Source of the DNA: Rhodospirillales bacterium
GTDB taxonomy: Bacteria; Pseudomonadota; Gammaproteobacteria; Steroidobacterales; Rariloculaceae
Direction: 5' to 3'
Length of the DNA stretch: 14,753 nt
Assembly (NCBI GenBank): GCA_024640665.1
Contig: JAHEEO010000052.1
Location: 1-14,753, forward strand
Part shown: piece by piece, positions 5,223-13,529 of the stretch
Numbering within the stretch: the first letter of the stretch is position 1
Layout: every line of letters starts with the position of its first letter
Made by a program: the position numbers and the translations under genes
The notes under the pieces: generated by a model
What the model was told of the DNA's origin: nothing
The model's input: only the letters and a program-made list of their open reading frames with translations
The model's database searches: none

Positions 5223-7893
5223 ATCGGACCTAGATAACGAAGCTCAGGCGGCGCATAAGAATACCGGCGTGGACGATACCGCGTTGCGGGAAGCCCTGAA
5301 CGATATGCCTTCAGTTTCGGCCTGCCGGACACTGCTCGCAGAAACCACCTCCGACTTGGCCCAACGCTTTAAAGCCAATGAGCCAATTGAAACCCTACTC
5401 CGCGACCGGGCCCGCGCAATCGACCACATCCTTAATCGCTGCTGGCAGCAGCTCAGCAATGGCCTGGGAAGCGAAATCGACCTCATCGCCGTCGGCGGCT
5501 ATGGCCGTGGCGAGTTGCACCCGTCATCTGATATCGATTTATTGATTCTTCACGGTGCAACCGACCGGCCTTCGGTGGAGTCATTTGTCGCAAAGTTTCT
5601 GACATTCTTGTGGGACATCGGCCTCGAAGTCGGCCATAGCGTTCGCACGCTCGAACAGTGCGAGACTGAGGCCGCCAAGGACCTCAGCGTTTTGACTACA
5701 TTATTGGAATCGCGACTGCTCGCCGGGTCGGGCAGCTTATATGCGCAACTTCCGGAACGCATAGCCCAAGACAAGATGTGGACATCGCAGGCCTTCTTCG
5801 CTGCTAAGGTTGAAGAACAGCGCGCACGGCACCTGCGTTACCACGACACAGCTTATAACCTCGAACCGAACGTCAAATCGAGCCCCGGCGGTTTACGCGA
5901 CATTCAGATCCTCGGTTGGATCGCACGACGCCGCTATGGAACCAGCTCGCTGTCGGAACTGGTTGACAAGAATCAGCTCACGACAGGTCAACTAAGAATC
6001 TTACTGTCAAGCCAATCCTTCCTGTGGCGGATTCGATTTGCATTGCACTTGATTACCGGACGCCGCGAGGATCGGCTGCTATTTGATCATCAGATCAAAG
6101 TTGCGGAATTACTTGGCTACGAAGACGCGACGTACACGTTGGCTGTCGAGCAACTGATGCAGCGGTATTACCGCTCTGTGATGGAGGTAACCCGCCTCAA
6201 TGAAATGCTGATGCAGATGTTCGAAGAAAGCATATACGGCAGCGATTCAGATCCAATCGTTAAGCTCAGCCCAAATTTTCAAGTGCGCAACGGCTACATC
6301 GAGAGTATCTCGGATGATGTTTTCACCCGAGAACCGTCAACATTGCTAGAGATCTTTTTACTCCTCGAAAAGAACATAGAATTAAAAGGCGTAGCTGCCC
6401 GAACCATTGCACTCATCAAACAACATCTCTGGCTCATTGACGAAGGATTTCGGCAAAACCCGCGCAACCACAGACTGTTTCTAGAAATTCTTCGCGCACC
6501 AAAAGGCTTAACTCGAACTTTGCGGCGCATGAATACATACGGTGTTCTGGGTCTGTATATCCCAGCATTTGGCCGGATAGTCGGCCGCATGCAATACGAC
6601 CTGTTTCATGCGTACACCGTCGACGCGCACACATTGTTTGTCGTCGAAAACCTCAGGCGCATGTCGATGCCAGAGTTTAATGAAGAGTTCCCCCGTGGAA
6701 GCCAAGTCATGCAAACGCTGGACAAGCCAGAGATCGTCTATTTAGGCGGGCTCTTTCATGACATCGCCAAAGGACGCGGCGGCGACCATTCCGAACTTGG
6801 CTCAGTCGACGCCGAGGCGTTTTGCTTAGAGCACGGCTTGAGCAAATACGACGCCCGTCTAGTTGCTTGGTTAGTGCAGCAGCATCTAACGCTTTCGATA
6901 ACGGCACAAAAAAAGGATCTTAATGACCCCAATGTAATCCTCGAGTTCGCAAGACTCGTTGGCGACCGGATTCATCTGGATTACCTTTATACACTGACTG
7001 TTGCCGACTTACGGGGCACAAACCCGCAACTTTGGAATTCCTGGAAAGACTCTTTATTTTGGGATCTGTATCAATCGACATTGCGGGCACTGCGTCGTGG
7101 TTTTGCCAATCCGATCGATGAAGACGAACTGATCATCGACCGTCAGGAAAGTGCTCGGCAATTATTGAGAGAGAGTAAAACAAACGATAAGGACTGGACG
7201 GCAATTTGGTCGAGGTTTTCGCAGGAGTATTTTCGCCGGCATAAGCCGGCCGAAATCGCTTGGCAGACGCAAGTATTGGCTAATAGCGATCCGAACGAAA
7301 ACGTACTGGTAGCTGCAAACTCGAAGATTTCTCCCGTGAATACTTTAGTTATGGTTTATGCGGCCAAGACGCTGCATTCATTCGCGCGAACCACGGCGGC
7401 CCTCGATGACTCTGGACTCAACATTGTCGACGCCCGAATCATTCCGCTGGAAAACGACTTCACAATCGACACGTATCTCGTATTGGAAGCCGACAGTAGA
7501 ACCGTATCGGATCCGCGCCGCCTGGAAGTTATCGAGCGCAGAATTCTCAGCGCCCTAAAAGCCGAGAGCGCCAATGACATGGTTGTATCGCGACGCACAC
7601 CGCGGAAGGTAAAGGCGTTCTCAGTCCCGGTACAAATTGAGTTTTCGCGTGACTTGACCAATGAGCGAACGATTATGGAGATCACCGTATCTGACCGTCC
7701 CGGAATCCTTTTGCAGATAGGTGCAGCGCTGGAAAAGCAAGGCATCGCCATTCAGAACGCCAAGATCTCCACGATTGGCGAACGAGCGGAAGACGTGTTC
7801 TTTATCACCACGGAATCCAATGAGCCGCTGAGCGAGGAAGAATGCGCATCTCTCAAGAGTGAGCTGCAAACCGTTCTCAGTGCAGCGCGTTGA
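5212..7893 (+). CDS. glnD: GlnD, bifunctional PII uridylyltransferase/uridylyl-removing enzyme
   Basis: This 893-residue protein senses glutamine and adds or removes UMP on PII proteins (GlnB/GlnK), which in turn control glutamine synthetase adenylylation and NtrBC. Domains in order: a nucleotidyltransferase with GGYGRGELHPSSDIDLLIL (95-113; Asp107 and Asp109 as metal ligands), the SSPGGLRDIQ linker motif, an HD hydrolase with LGGLFHDIAKGRGGDH (His516-Asp517) for deuridylylation, and two C-terminal ACT domains (about 709-780 and 820-890; the second has VSDRPGILLQIGAAL) that bind glutamine. No key residue is missing. It starts at a GTG overlapping the map stop by 11 bases; a GGGAG Shine-Dalgarno at 5199-5203 supports this start, and the length equals that of the family. 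Confidence 0.96.
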   Translation: MTLESDLDNEAQAAHKNTGVDDTALREALNDMPSVSACRTLLAETTSDLAQRFKANEPIETLLRDRARAIDHILNRCWQQLSNGLGSEIDLIAVGGYGRGELHPSSDIDLLILHGATDRPSVESFVAKFLTFLWDIGLEVGHSVRTLEQCETEAAKDLSVLTTLLESRLLAGSGSLYAQLPERIAQDKMWTSQAFFAAKVEEQRARHLRYHDTAYNLEPNVKSSPGGLRDIQILGWIARRRYGTSSLSELVDKNQLTTGQLRILLSSQSFLWRIRFALHLITGRREDRLLFDHQIKVAELLGYEDATYTLAVEQLMQRYYRSVMEVTRLNEMLMQMFEESIYGSDSDPIVKLSPNFQVRNGYIESISDDVFTREPSTLLEIFLLLEKNIELKGVAARTIALIKQHLWLIDEGFRQNPRNHRLFLEILRAPKGLTRTLRRMNTYGVLGLYIPAFGRIVGRMQYDLFHAYTVDAHTLFVVENLRRMSMPEFNEEFPRGSQVMQTLDKPEIVYLGGLFHDIAKGRGGDHSELGSVDAEAFCLEHGLSKYDARLVAWLVQQHLTLSITAQKKDLNDPNVILEFARLVGDRIHLDYLYTLTVADLRGTNPQLWNSWKDSLFWDLYQSTLRALRRGFANPIDEDELIIDRQESARQLLRESKTNDKDWTAIWSRFSQEYFRRHKPAEIAWQTQVLANSDPNENVLVAANSKISPVNTLVMVYAAKTLHSFARTTAALDDSGLNIVDARIIPLENDFTIDTYLVLEADSRTVSDPRRLEVIERRILSALKAESANDMVVSRRTPRKVKAFSVPVQIEFSRDLTNERTIMEITVSDRPGILLQIGAALEKQGIAIQNAKISTIGERAEDVFFITTESNEPLSEEECASLKSELQTVLSAAR

Positions 7894-7932
7894 CGAAATC
7901 TGACAACAAGCTTTCAGTGACCAGGAGAAGAA

Positions 7933-8757
7933 ATGTCGAATCTAAGCGAAGTGATAGAAGCCGGTTGGGAACGCCGATCTGATATCACCCCAAAATCTGT
8001 CGATAGCGAATTGAAATCAGCTATCGAGGCGAGCCTGGAAGCGCTCGACAACGGGACTGCCCGCGTAGCAGAAAAAAGCAACGGGAACTGGATCGTAAAT
8101 CAGTGGCTGAAGAAAGCCGTGCTGTTGTCGTTTCGAATTCGAGAGAACGAACTCATCGACGCAGGCTACACAAAATTTTTTGACAAGGTTCCGCTCAAGT
8201 ATGCTGGCGCGACAGCCACCGACATGCAGGCAGGCGGAACCCGAATCGTACCAGACGCGATTGTACGAAAAGGCGCGTATGTGGCGCCGAACGTGGTCCT
8301 GATGCCATCGTTCGTCAATATCGGTGCTTATGTCGATGCAGGCACCATGGTTGATACATGGGCCACCGTCGGCAGCTGCGCACAGATTGGCAAGAACGTT
8401 CACCTGTCTGGCGGCGCGGGTATCGGTGGAGTGCTCGAGCCGCTGCAAGCAGCGCCAACAATTATCGAAGACGACTGCTTTATCGGTGCGCGCTCTGAGG
8501 TGGTTGAAGGCGTTATCGTCGAAACAGGCGCGGTCATCGCGATGGGAGTGTTTCTGAGTCAGAGCACCCGAATCTACGATCGCGAGAGCGGCGAGACTCA
8601 TTACGGGCGAGTGCCGGCCGGATCTGTCGTTGTGCCTGGCAGCCTGCCAAGCAAAGACGGCAAGTACAACCTCAACTGCGCGGTCATTGTTAAGACAGTT
8701 GATGCGCAAACGCGAGCAAAAACCGACTTGAACGATCTACTACGCGCGACAGACTGA
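7933..8757 (+). CDS. dapD: 2,3,4,5-tetrahydropyridine-2,6-dicarboxylate N-succinyltransferase
   Basis: This 274-residue enzyme, the same length as E. coli DapD, transfers succinyl from succinyl-CoA to tetrahydrodipicolinate in the succinylase branch of the meso-diaminopimelate/lysine pathway. The N-terminal helical domain includes NGNWIVNQWLKKAVLLSFR. It is followed by the left-handed beta-helix of hexapeptide repeats (GAYVAPNVVLMPSFVNIGAY, VDTWATVGSCAQIGKNVHLS, GGAGIGGVLEP, CFIGARSEVVEGV) and the short C-terminal strand domain. An AGGAG Shine-Dalgarno precedes the ATG, and glnD ends 39 bases upstream. No promoter was evident in that gap, so it is probably cotranscribed with map-glnD. dapE, which acts two steps later, lies beyond the pst operon. 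Confidence 0.97.
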   Translation: MSNLSEVIEAGWERRSDITPKSVDSELKSAIEASLEALDNGTARVAEKSNGNWIVNQWLKKAVLLSFRIRENELIDAGYTKFFDKVPLKYAGATATDMQAGGTRIVPDAIVRKGAYVAPNVVLMPSFVNIGAYVDAGTMVDTWATVGSCAQIGKNVHLSGGAGIGGVLEPLQAAPTIIEDDCFIGARSEVVEGVIVETGAVIAMGVFLSQSTRIYDRESGETHYGRVPAGSVVVPGSLPSKDGKYNLNCAVIVKTVDAQTRAKTDLNDLLRATD

Positions 8758-8787
8758 TCACTCTGCCTAGCCAAAACGGCCAGTGAT
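8757..8787. terminator. Weak inverted repeat at the dapD/pstB convergent junction; doubtful terminator
   Basis: ATCACT (8757-8762) pairs with AGTGAT (8782-8787), and inside it GCC (8770-8772) pairs with GGC (8778-8780). It spans the only nine bases separating the two convergent stop codons and could act in both directions. There is no T-run on either strand and the stem is interrupted, so it is a poor intrinsic terminator. The two transcripts may simply overlap. Confidence 0.2.
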
Positions 8788-9663
8788 GTAGTCCTCGGTT
8801 AACTTATGACTGGGATTGGTAAAAATCACATCTGTTGTACCGATCTCGATGAGCTTGCCCAAATGGAAATAGGCCGTTCTCTGCGAAACTCGAGCTGCTT
8901 GTTGCATCGAATGGGTCACTATTGCGATAGCGTAATTCTGCTTAAGCTCGTCAATTAGATCTTCAATACGCGCAGTGGCAATCGGGTCCAATGCGGAACA
9001 CGGTTCGTCCATCAAGATCACTTCAGGACTGACCGCTATCGTACGCGCGATACAAAGTCGCTGCTGCTGACCGCCGGACAAGCCGGTTCCCGGCATCTCG
9101 AGGCGATCTTTAACTTCATCCCACAATCCCGCACGGCGTAGGCTCGTATGAACGATGTCATCCAGTGCAGCACGGTCTCTGGCAAGGCCATGAATACGTG
9201 GGCCATACGCCACGTTGTCGTATATGGATTTCGGAAATGGGTTCGGTTTCTGGAAGACAATACCGACCCGCGCACGCAGCATCACAACGTCCATTTGACG
9301 CTGATAAATATCTTCGCCATCTAGCGTGATTTCGCCAGTAACCCGCGCGGACTCGATCGTATCGTTCATACGATTCAGGCAGCGTAAGAACGTTGATTTG
9401 CCGCAGCCTGATGGACCGATTAGCGCGATGACCTCGTTTCTGGCGATGTCCAAATTGACGTGCTGAATGGCGTGATTATCGCCATAAAATACATTGACAT
9501 CCCGCGCAGCCATGATGGCTTGGTCGACGGCAAAATCACCTACCGTCTTGTAAGTCAAATTAATTTCCACAGATCTCAGGCTCGGCTCGTTTGACGCTGC
9601 TTTAATTTCTTCTTGTTGACCAGATCCCGGAATAATTGGGGCCTTTGTCTTTGCAACCTCCAC
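8767..9663 (-). CDS. pstB: PstB, phosphate ABC transporter ATP-binding protein
   Basis: This 298-residue ATPase powers phosphate import through PstC/PstA. All ABC motifs are present: Walker A GPSGCGKST (83-91), Q-loop Gln138 in VFQKPNPFP, signature LSGGQQQR (195-202), Walker B VILMDEP with Asp219-Glu220, and H-loop His251. The Pst-type end TEDYITGRFG is present. It is about 40 residues longer than E. coli PstB at the N-terminus: residues 1-50 form a hydrophilic leader before the MAARDVNVFYG core. The GTG start at 9663 has a GGAG Shine-Dalgarno six bases upstream, which supports the long form; ATG at residue 51 is the alternative. The gene lies 29 bases after pstA and runs tail to tail into dapD. 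phoU, usual after pstB, is absent. Confidence 0.95.
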   Translation of the reverse strand: MEVAKTKAPIIPGSGQQEEIKAASNEPSLRSVEINLTYKTVGDFAVDQAIMAARDVNVFYGDNHAIQHVNLDIARNEVIALIGPSGCGKSTFLRCLNRMNDTIESARVTGEITLDGEDIYQRQMDVVMLRARVGIVFQKPNPFPKSIYDNVAYGPRIHGLARDRAALDDIVHTSLRRAGLWDEVKDRLEMPGTGLSGGQQQRLCIARTIAVSPEVILMDEPCSALDPIATARIEDLIDELKQNYAIAIVTHSMQQAARVSQRTAYFHLGKLIEIGTTDVIFTNPSHKLTEDYITGRFG

Positions 9664-9692
9664 AGTCTACTCCAATAAGGTCTAGTAGTGTT

Positions 9693-10985
9693 TTAGAAAC
9701 GTTGCTCAAATCGCTTTCTCAATATGACAGCGACCGCATTCATCAACAGAAGAAAGACCAGCAAAACGAGAATGGCAGCCGACGTGCGCTCCACGAAGGC
9801 GCGCTCCGGGCTGTCGGCCCACAGGTAAACTTGAACCGGCAATGCCGTTGCAGGATCGACCGGCGATTGAGGCGTATCGACGATAAAAGCAACCATGCCA
9901 ATCATCAGCAACGGGGCTGACTCTCCAAGAGCCCGAGCCATTCCGATGATCGCGCCCGTCAGCATCCCTGGCATCGCCAATGGCAGGACATGGTGCAGCA
10001 CCATTTGCATCTTCGATGCGCCGACCCCCAATGCCGCCTCGCGAATAGACGGCGGCACAGCCGTCAGCGCAGCGCGCGACGCAATGATAATGACCGGCAA
10101 TGTCATCAAGCTCAGCACCAAACCGCCCACCAGCGGTGCTGATCGCGGCATGCCGAAAAGATTGATAAACAACGCCAGACCAAGCAGCCCAAAAACAATT
10201 GATGGCACAGCCGCCAAATTATTGATGTTTACTTCGATTAAGTCGGTCCAACGACTTCGAGCTGCAAATTCCTCTAAGTAAATCGCAGTGGCGACGCCAA
10301 GCGGAAACGAGAGTACCAATGTGACCAGCAACATGAAAAACGAGCCTACCGTGGCACTCCAGATTCCAGCTAGCTCAGGATCCCGAGAATCACCGGACGT
10401 AAAGAACGCACGGTTGAAACGTTTCTCTACTGCGCCATCTGCCTGCAAAGCGTCAATCCACGCCAGCTGCTGGTCGCTCAAACGACGATCACTCTCCGGC
10501 ACATCCCGGGAAGAGTGGCCTTTAATGAGCATATCGACATCGTCATCTGCGACGGCCCAGAACTCGACCGCCGAGCCGATAACCGACGGATCGGTGAGTA
10601 CTCGATCGCGCAGTTCGAAACTGGCCCCCGGGCTCAACAGCGCAAACAAACTGCGCAGCTCACCGCGAGCCGTTACTTCTGGAAAGCGTGTTCTCAGCGC
10701 ATCGCGAAGCAGGCCTTGGTAATTCGCTTGACCGATCAAGTCGACGTCGCGGGTTCCGTCCGGATCGATGACTGCAGCAGTCAATGGTACGTCTAAGGCT
10801 ATGCGGCTTTGCCAAAATGCCGTATAGCCATTCATGACCAGCGTGTAAAAGAAGAATGCGAGGAAGCCGAGTCCAACTACCAAGGCGCCGAGCCCAGCCT
10901 TCTCGAACAGCCATTCAGCGCGGTATCTGCGCGGTATCTGGCGCGCAACAAGGTCTTTTAGTCCTGCCGGATGAGGGTTATTCAT
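9693..10985 (-). CDS. pstA: PstA, phosphate ABC transporter permease with a large periplasmic insertion
   Basis: From the ATG at 10985 (MNNPHPAGLK) this is 430 residues, much longer than the roughly 296 of E. coli PstA. One transmembrane helix (about 30-50) is followed by a hydrophilic stretch of about 155 residues (51-208) predicted to lie in the periplasm, similar to the N-terminal region Pfam calls DUF3333, I believe. Then comes the conserved permease core, from WSATVGSFFMLLVTLVLSFP onward. The cytoplasmic EAA-like loop that docks PstB is visible at about 315-340 (REAALGVGASKMQMVLHHVL). The ATG overlaps the end of pstC by 8 bases, indicating coupled translation. A longer frame opens at a TTG at 11009, but the ATG is preferred. 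The insertion probably contacts PstS; that is inference. Confidence 0.92.
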   Translation of the reverse strand: MNNPHPAGLKDLVARQIPRRYRAEWLFEKAGLGALVVGLGFLAFFFYTLVMNGYTAFWQSRIALDVPLTAAVIDPDGTRDVDLIGQANYQGLLRDALRTRFPEVTARGELRSLFALLSPGASFELRDRVLTDPSVIGSAVEFWAVADDDVDMLIKGHSSRDVPESDRRLSDQQLAWIDALQADGAVEKRFNRAFFTSGDSRDPELAGIWSATVGSFFMLLVTLVLSFPLGVATAIYLEEFAARSRWTDLIEVNINNLAAVPSIVFGLLGLALFINLFGMPRSAPLVGGLVLSLMTLPVIIIASRAALTAVPPSIREAALGVGASKMQMVLHHVLPLAMPGMLTGAIIGMARALGESAPLLMIGMVAFIVDTPQSPVDPATALPVQVYLWADSPERAFVERTSAAILVLLVFLLLMNAVAVILRKRFEQRF

Positions 10986-12363
10986 ATTGCTCTCGATAAC
11001 GCCGCACAACGCTCAAAGCCACGACATTCAGCAGCAATGTAACAACAAATAACACAAGCCCTAGCGCAAATGCCGCCAAGGTCTTGGCGCTGTCGAATTC
11101 TTGGTCGCCCACGAGCAGCGTTACGATTTGAACCGTTACTGTGGTGACTGCTTCGAATGGATTCGCCGTCAGATTCGCCGACAATCCTGCCGCCATTACA
11201 ACAATCATTGTCTCGCCAATCGCACGGGATACTGCCAGCAACACCGCACCCACAATGCCTGGCAAGGCGGCTGGAAATACGACCTGTCGGATCGTCTCAG
11301 ACTTTGTAGCACCCAAACCGTACGAACCGTCGCGCAGCGCTTGCGGCACAGCATTGATGACGTCATCTGATAACGACGAAACAAACGGGATGATCATGAT
11401 GCCCATCACCAAACCGGCGCCAAGCGCGCTCTCGGACGCAACTACAAACCCGAATGATTCGCCCAAATCCCTGAGCATGGGACCGACCGTCAGCGCTGCG
11501 AAATAGCCATAAACAACCGTGGGAATACCGGCGAGAATTTCGAGCAGCGGTTTTGCGTAGGACCGCACGCGCCCGCTTGCGTATTCCGACAAATAGATCG
11601 CCGACATAAGCCCAACCGGAACAGCCACAAGCATCGCAATGCCAGATATCAGCAACGTACCCGCAAACAGCGGTATGGCGCCAAAAGCCCCCGATGACCC
11701 AACCTGGTCTTCACGGATTGCAGTTTGCGGACTCCATTCCGTTCCAAACAAGAACTCTATGGGAGAGATTTCGCTGAAGAAACGCAGTGCTTCAAACAAC
11801 ACTGAAAGAAAAATCCCGATCGTCGTTAAGATTGCAACCGCGGACGCTGCGACCAGCAAGTATTCGACCACTCCTTCGACGTGAATGCGCGCCCGTAATG
11901 CGGGTTTTACCCGTGCGAGTGACCAAAGCATTCCGGCGAATGCCAATACGAAGAGCACGCCGCTCAGAAGCAAGCGGCTATTAGCCTTCAGTCGCGAGTA
12001 GTGCTCTGCGGCGGCGAGAATATTCGCATCCGCTTCGCCAGAAAGGATATTGCCGCTGACTAAGTTTCGAATGTCGTTGTAAACCAAACCGAGCCGCTGC
12101 GCGGGTAACACTTGCAAATCATCGGGCAGCGCAGCAATGACGGCTCGCTCAATAAGCACAGGTTCGGCGATGACCCACAAAGCCAGTATGGCCAGCGCCG
12201 GAATCGCACACCATAATGCGACATAGCCGCCGTAATATCCCGGCAAAGAATGGAAAGCGCTTGAACGCTTTCCGCCAAAACCCACCAGCGCGCGTTGACG
12301 GCCCATCAAGTAGCCGAACAACGTCAGCCCCACAAGAGCAAAAACTAAAGTTGAAGCCGCCAA
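10978..12363 (-). CDS. pstC: PstC, phosphate ABC transporter permease, long form
   Basis: This 461-residue permease is longer than E. coli PstC (about 319). The N-terminus has a helix at 4-20, then RQRAL and the HSLPGYYGGYVALWC motif that I associate with long PstC proteins outside the enterics. A second helix (44-66), a hydrophilic periplasmic stretch (about 67-130) and further helices at 131-149 and 164-191 precede the permease core. The core starts near 221 with GSSGAFGAIPLFAGTLLIS. The EAA-like loop for PstB is at about 342-370 (ALRDGSYGLGATKSETIRQV). The start is uncertain: the frame is closed by a TAG at 12385-12387, and only a TTG at 12363 (or ATT/ATA just before) precedes the first helix, without a recognisable Shine-Dalgarno. 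It lies 27 bases after pstS. Confidence 0.9.
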   Translation of the reverse strand: MAASTLVFALVGLTLFGYLMGRQRALVGFGGKRSSAFHSLPGYYGGYVALWCAIPALAILALWVIAEPVLIERAVIAALPDDLQVLPAQRLGLVYNDIRNLVSGNILSGEADANILAAAEHYSRLKANSRLLLSGVLFVLAFAGMLWSLARVKPALRARIHVEGVVEYLLVAASAVAILTTIGIFLSVLFEALRFFSEISPIEFLFGTEWSPQTAIREDQVGSSGAFGAIPLFAGTLLISGIAMLVAVPVGLMSAIYLSEYASGRVRSYAKPLLEILAGIPTVVYGYFAALTVGPMLRDLGESFGFVVASESALGAGLVMGIMIIPFVSSLSDDVINAVPQALRDGSYGLGATKSETIRQVVFPAALPGIVGAVLLAVSRAIGETMIVVMAAGLSANLTANPFEAVTTVTVQIVTLLVGDQEFDSAKTLAAFALGLVLFVVTLLLNVVALSVVRRYREQYE

Positions 12364-12390
12364 AATGCTGAAGCTTATCGAACGCTAAAA

Positions 12391-13467
12391 CTAATGACTG
12401 AAATCTGCGGACGTAAGCGGCTTCAACTCACGCACGCTCGTCTCGACAGCGGCGCGCTCATCGTCCGGAAGGGGAATCAGCCCTTTATCGGATAAATAGC
12501 CATATTCGCCGGTTGCGGCTTCGCTCATGAATTCACCCAAGAACTCGCGCATGCCCGGTATAAAATCGACATGAGCCCCCTTTACATAAAAGTACAGAGG
12601 CCGCGAAACCGGGTAACTTCCGTCCGCTATCGAATCAAACGTCGGCTCGATGCCATTTACCAACGAGCCGCGAACTTTGTCCGCATTTTGGTCAAGAAAG
12701 CTAAATCCAAAAATACCTAAAGAACGCGGATTCGCCTGCAGTTTCTGCACGATCAAATTGTCGTTCTCGCCGGCCTCAATGAACGGGCCATCTTCCCGCA
12801 TTTCCTGACATACGGCATCTCGTGCATCTCCAGACAACGCTTTTATTACAGCAAATGCTCCGCAGCCAGGCTCCATGACGAGCTCGAGAAATGCATCTCG
12901 CGTCCCTGACGTAGGGGGCGGTCCCAGAACCTCAATCCGCGCATTTGGCAAGTCTGGATTAATCTCGGACCAAAATTCATAAGGGTTTGGAACTACAGCA
13001 TTGCTGCCATCAGGTGCTGGTACGTTCTTCGCCAGTGCCAGATAGATATCGGCAGGCGTCACATCGTACACGGGTGCAGACTTGTCATTTGCCAGCACGA
13101 TTCCGTCATAACCGATCTTTACTTCCACCACTTCGTCTATGCCGTTTGAAGTGCAATCACTCAACTCAGATGCGCGAATACGTCGAGACGAATTCGTAAT
13201 ATCTGGATATTGAACGCCAACGCCGCTGCAGAAGAGCTTGAGGCCTCCACCGCTGCCGGTAGATTCGATCGTGGGCGTCCGAAAGCTGCTGCTACGACCG
13301 AAGCGTTCGGCAACGACCGTCGCGAATGGGTATACCGTCGACGAACCGACAATACTGATATAGTCCCGCGCGGACTGCGCTTGCGCGCTGCCGACTGCCA
13401 TGAACACCATGCTGGCAAAGACTGCGATGCGTAATTGAACGGTCAGCTCGTTGATGATTCGTTTCAT
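12391..13467 (-). CDS. pstS: PstS, periplasmic phosphate-binding protein
   Basis: This 358-residue protein starts with a signal peptide: basic MKRI, a hydrophobic core around 12-26 and a likely signal-peptidase-I site AQA|QS after residue 30. The mature protein has the PstS binding-site segments: VGSSTVYPFA (40-49), STGSGGGLKLFC (69-80), TNSSRRI (91-97) and TSGTRDAF (186-193), whose Ser, Thr, Arg and Asp residues bind phosphate in this family. It belongs to the group resembling Pseudomonas PstS rather than E. coli PstS. No lipobox Cys is seen, so it should be soluble in the periplasm. The ATG is preceded by a strong GGAGGAA Shine-Dalgarno, partly held in a hairpin. It is the first gene of pstSCAB, with a Pho box upstream. 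Confidence 0.96.
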   Translation of the reverse strand: MKRIINELTVQLRIAVFASMVFMAVGSAQAQSARDYISIVGSSTVYPFATVVAERFGRSSSFRTPTIESTGSGGGLKLFCSGVGVQYPDITNSSRRIRASELSDCTSNGIDEVVEVKIGYDGIVLANDKSAPVYDVTPADIYLALAKNVPAPDGSNAVVPNPYEFWSEINPDLPNARIEVLGPPPTSGTRDAFLELVMEPGCGAFAVIKALSGDARDAVCQEMREDGPFIEAGENDNLIVQKLQANPRSLGIFGFSFLDQNADKVRGSLVNGIEPTFDSIADGSYPVSRPLYFYVKGAHVDFIPGMREFLGEFMSEAATGEYGYLSDKGLIPLPDDERAAVETSVRELKPLTSADFSH

Positions 13468-13470
13468 GGA

Positions 13471-13499
13471 TTCCTCCGTAGCACTGCAACCGCTACGGA
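13471..13499 (-). promoter_or_regulatory. Hairpin overlapping the pstS Shine-Dalgarno
   Basis: On the minus-strand RNA, TCCGTAGC (13499-13492) pairs perfectly with GCTACGGA (13482-13475) across a nine-base loop. The last three paired bases, GGA, are the beginning of the Shine-Dalgarno GGAGGAA (13477-13471), which ends three bases before the ATG at 13467. The stem therefore holds part of the ribosome-binding site. It may tune PstS synthesis or protect the 5' end of the message. The pairing is seen directly; the function is inferred. Confidence 0.55.
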
Positions 13500-13529
13500 T
13501 GCAGATGGGTTACACGTCTAGCTGCGGTA

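Noticed and set aside
8017..8709. Open frame of 230 codons on the minus strand, opposite dapD
   Set aside because: It lies entirely antisense to a well-supported dapD, its product is rich in Cys, His, Arg and Asp without any recognisable motif, and no Shine-Dalgarno is seen. It is a by-product of dapD codon use.
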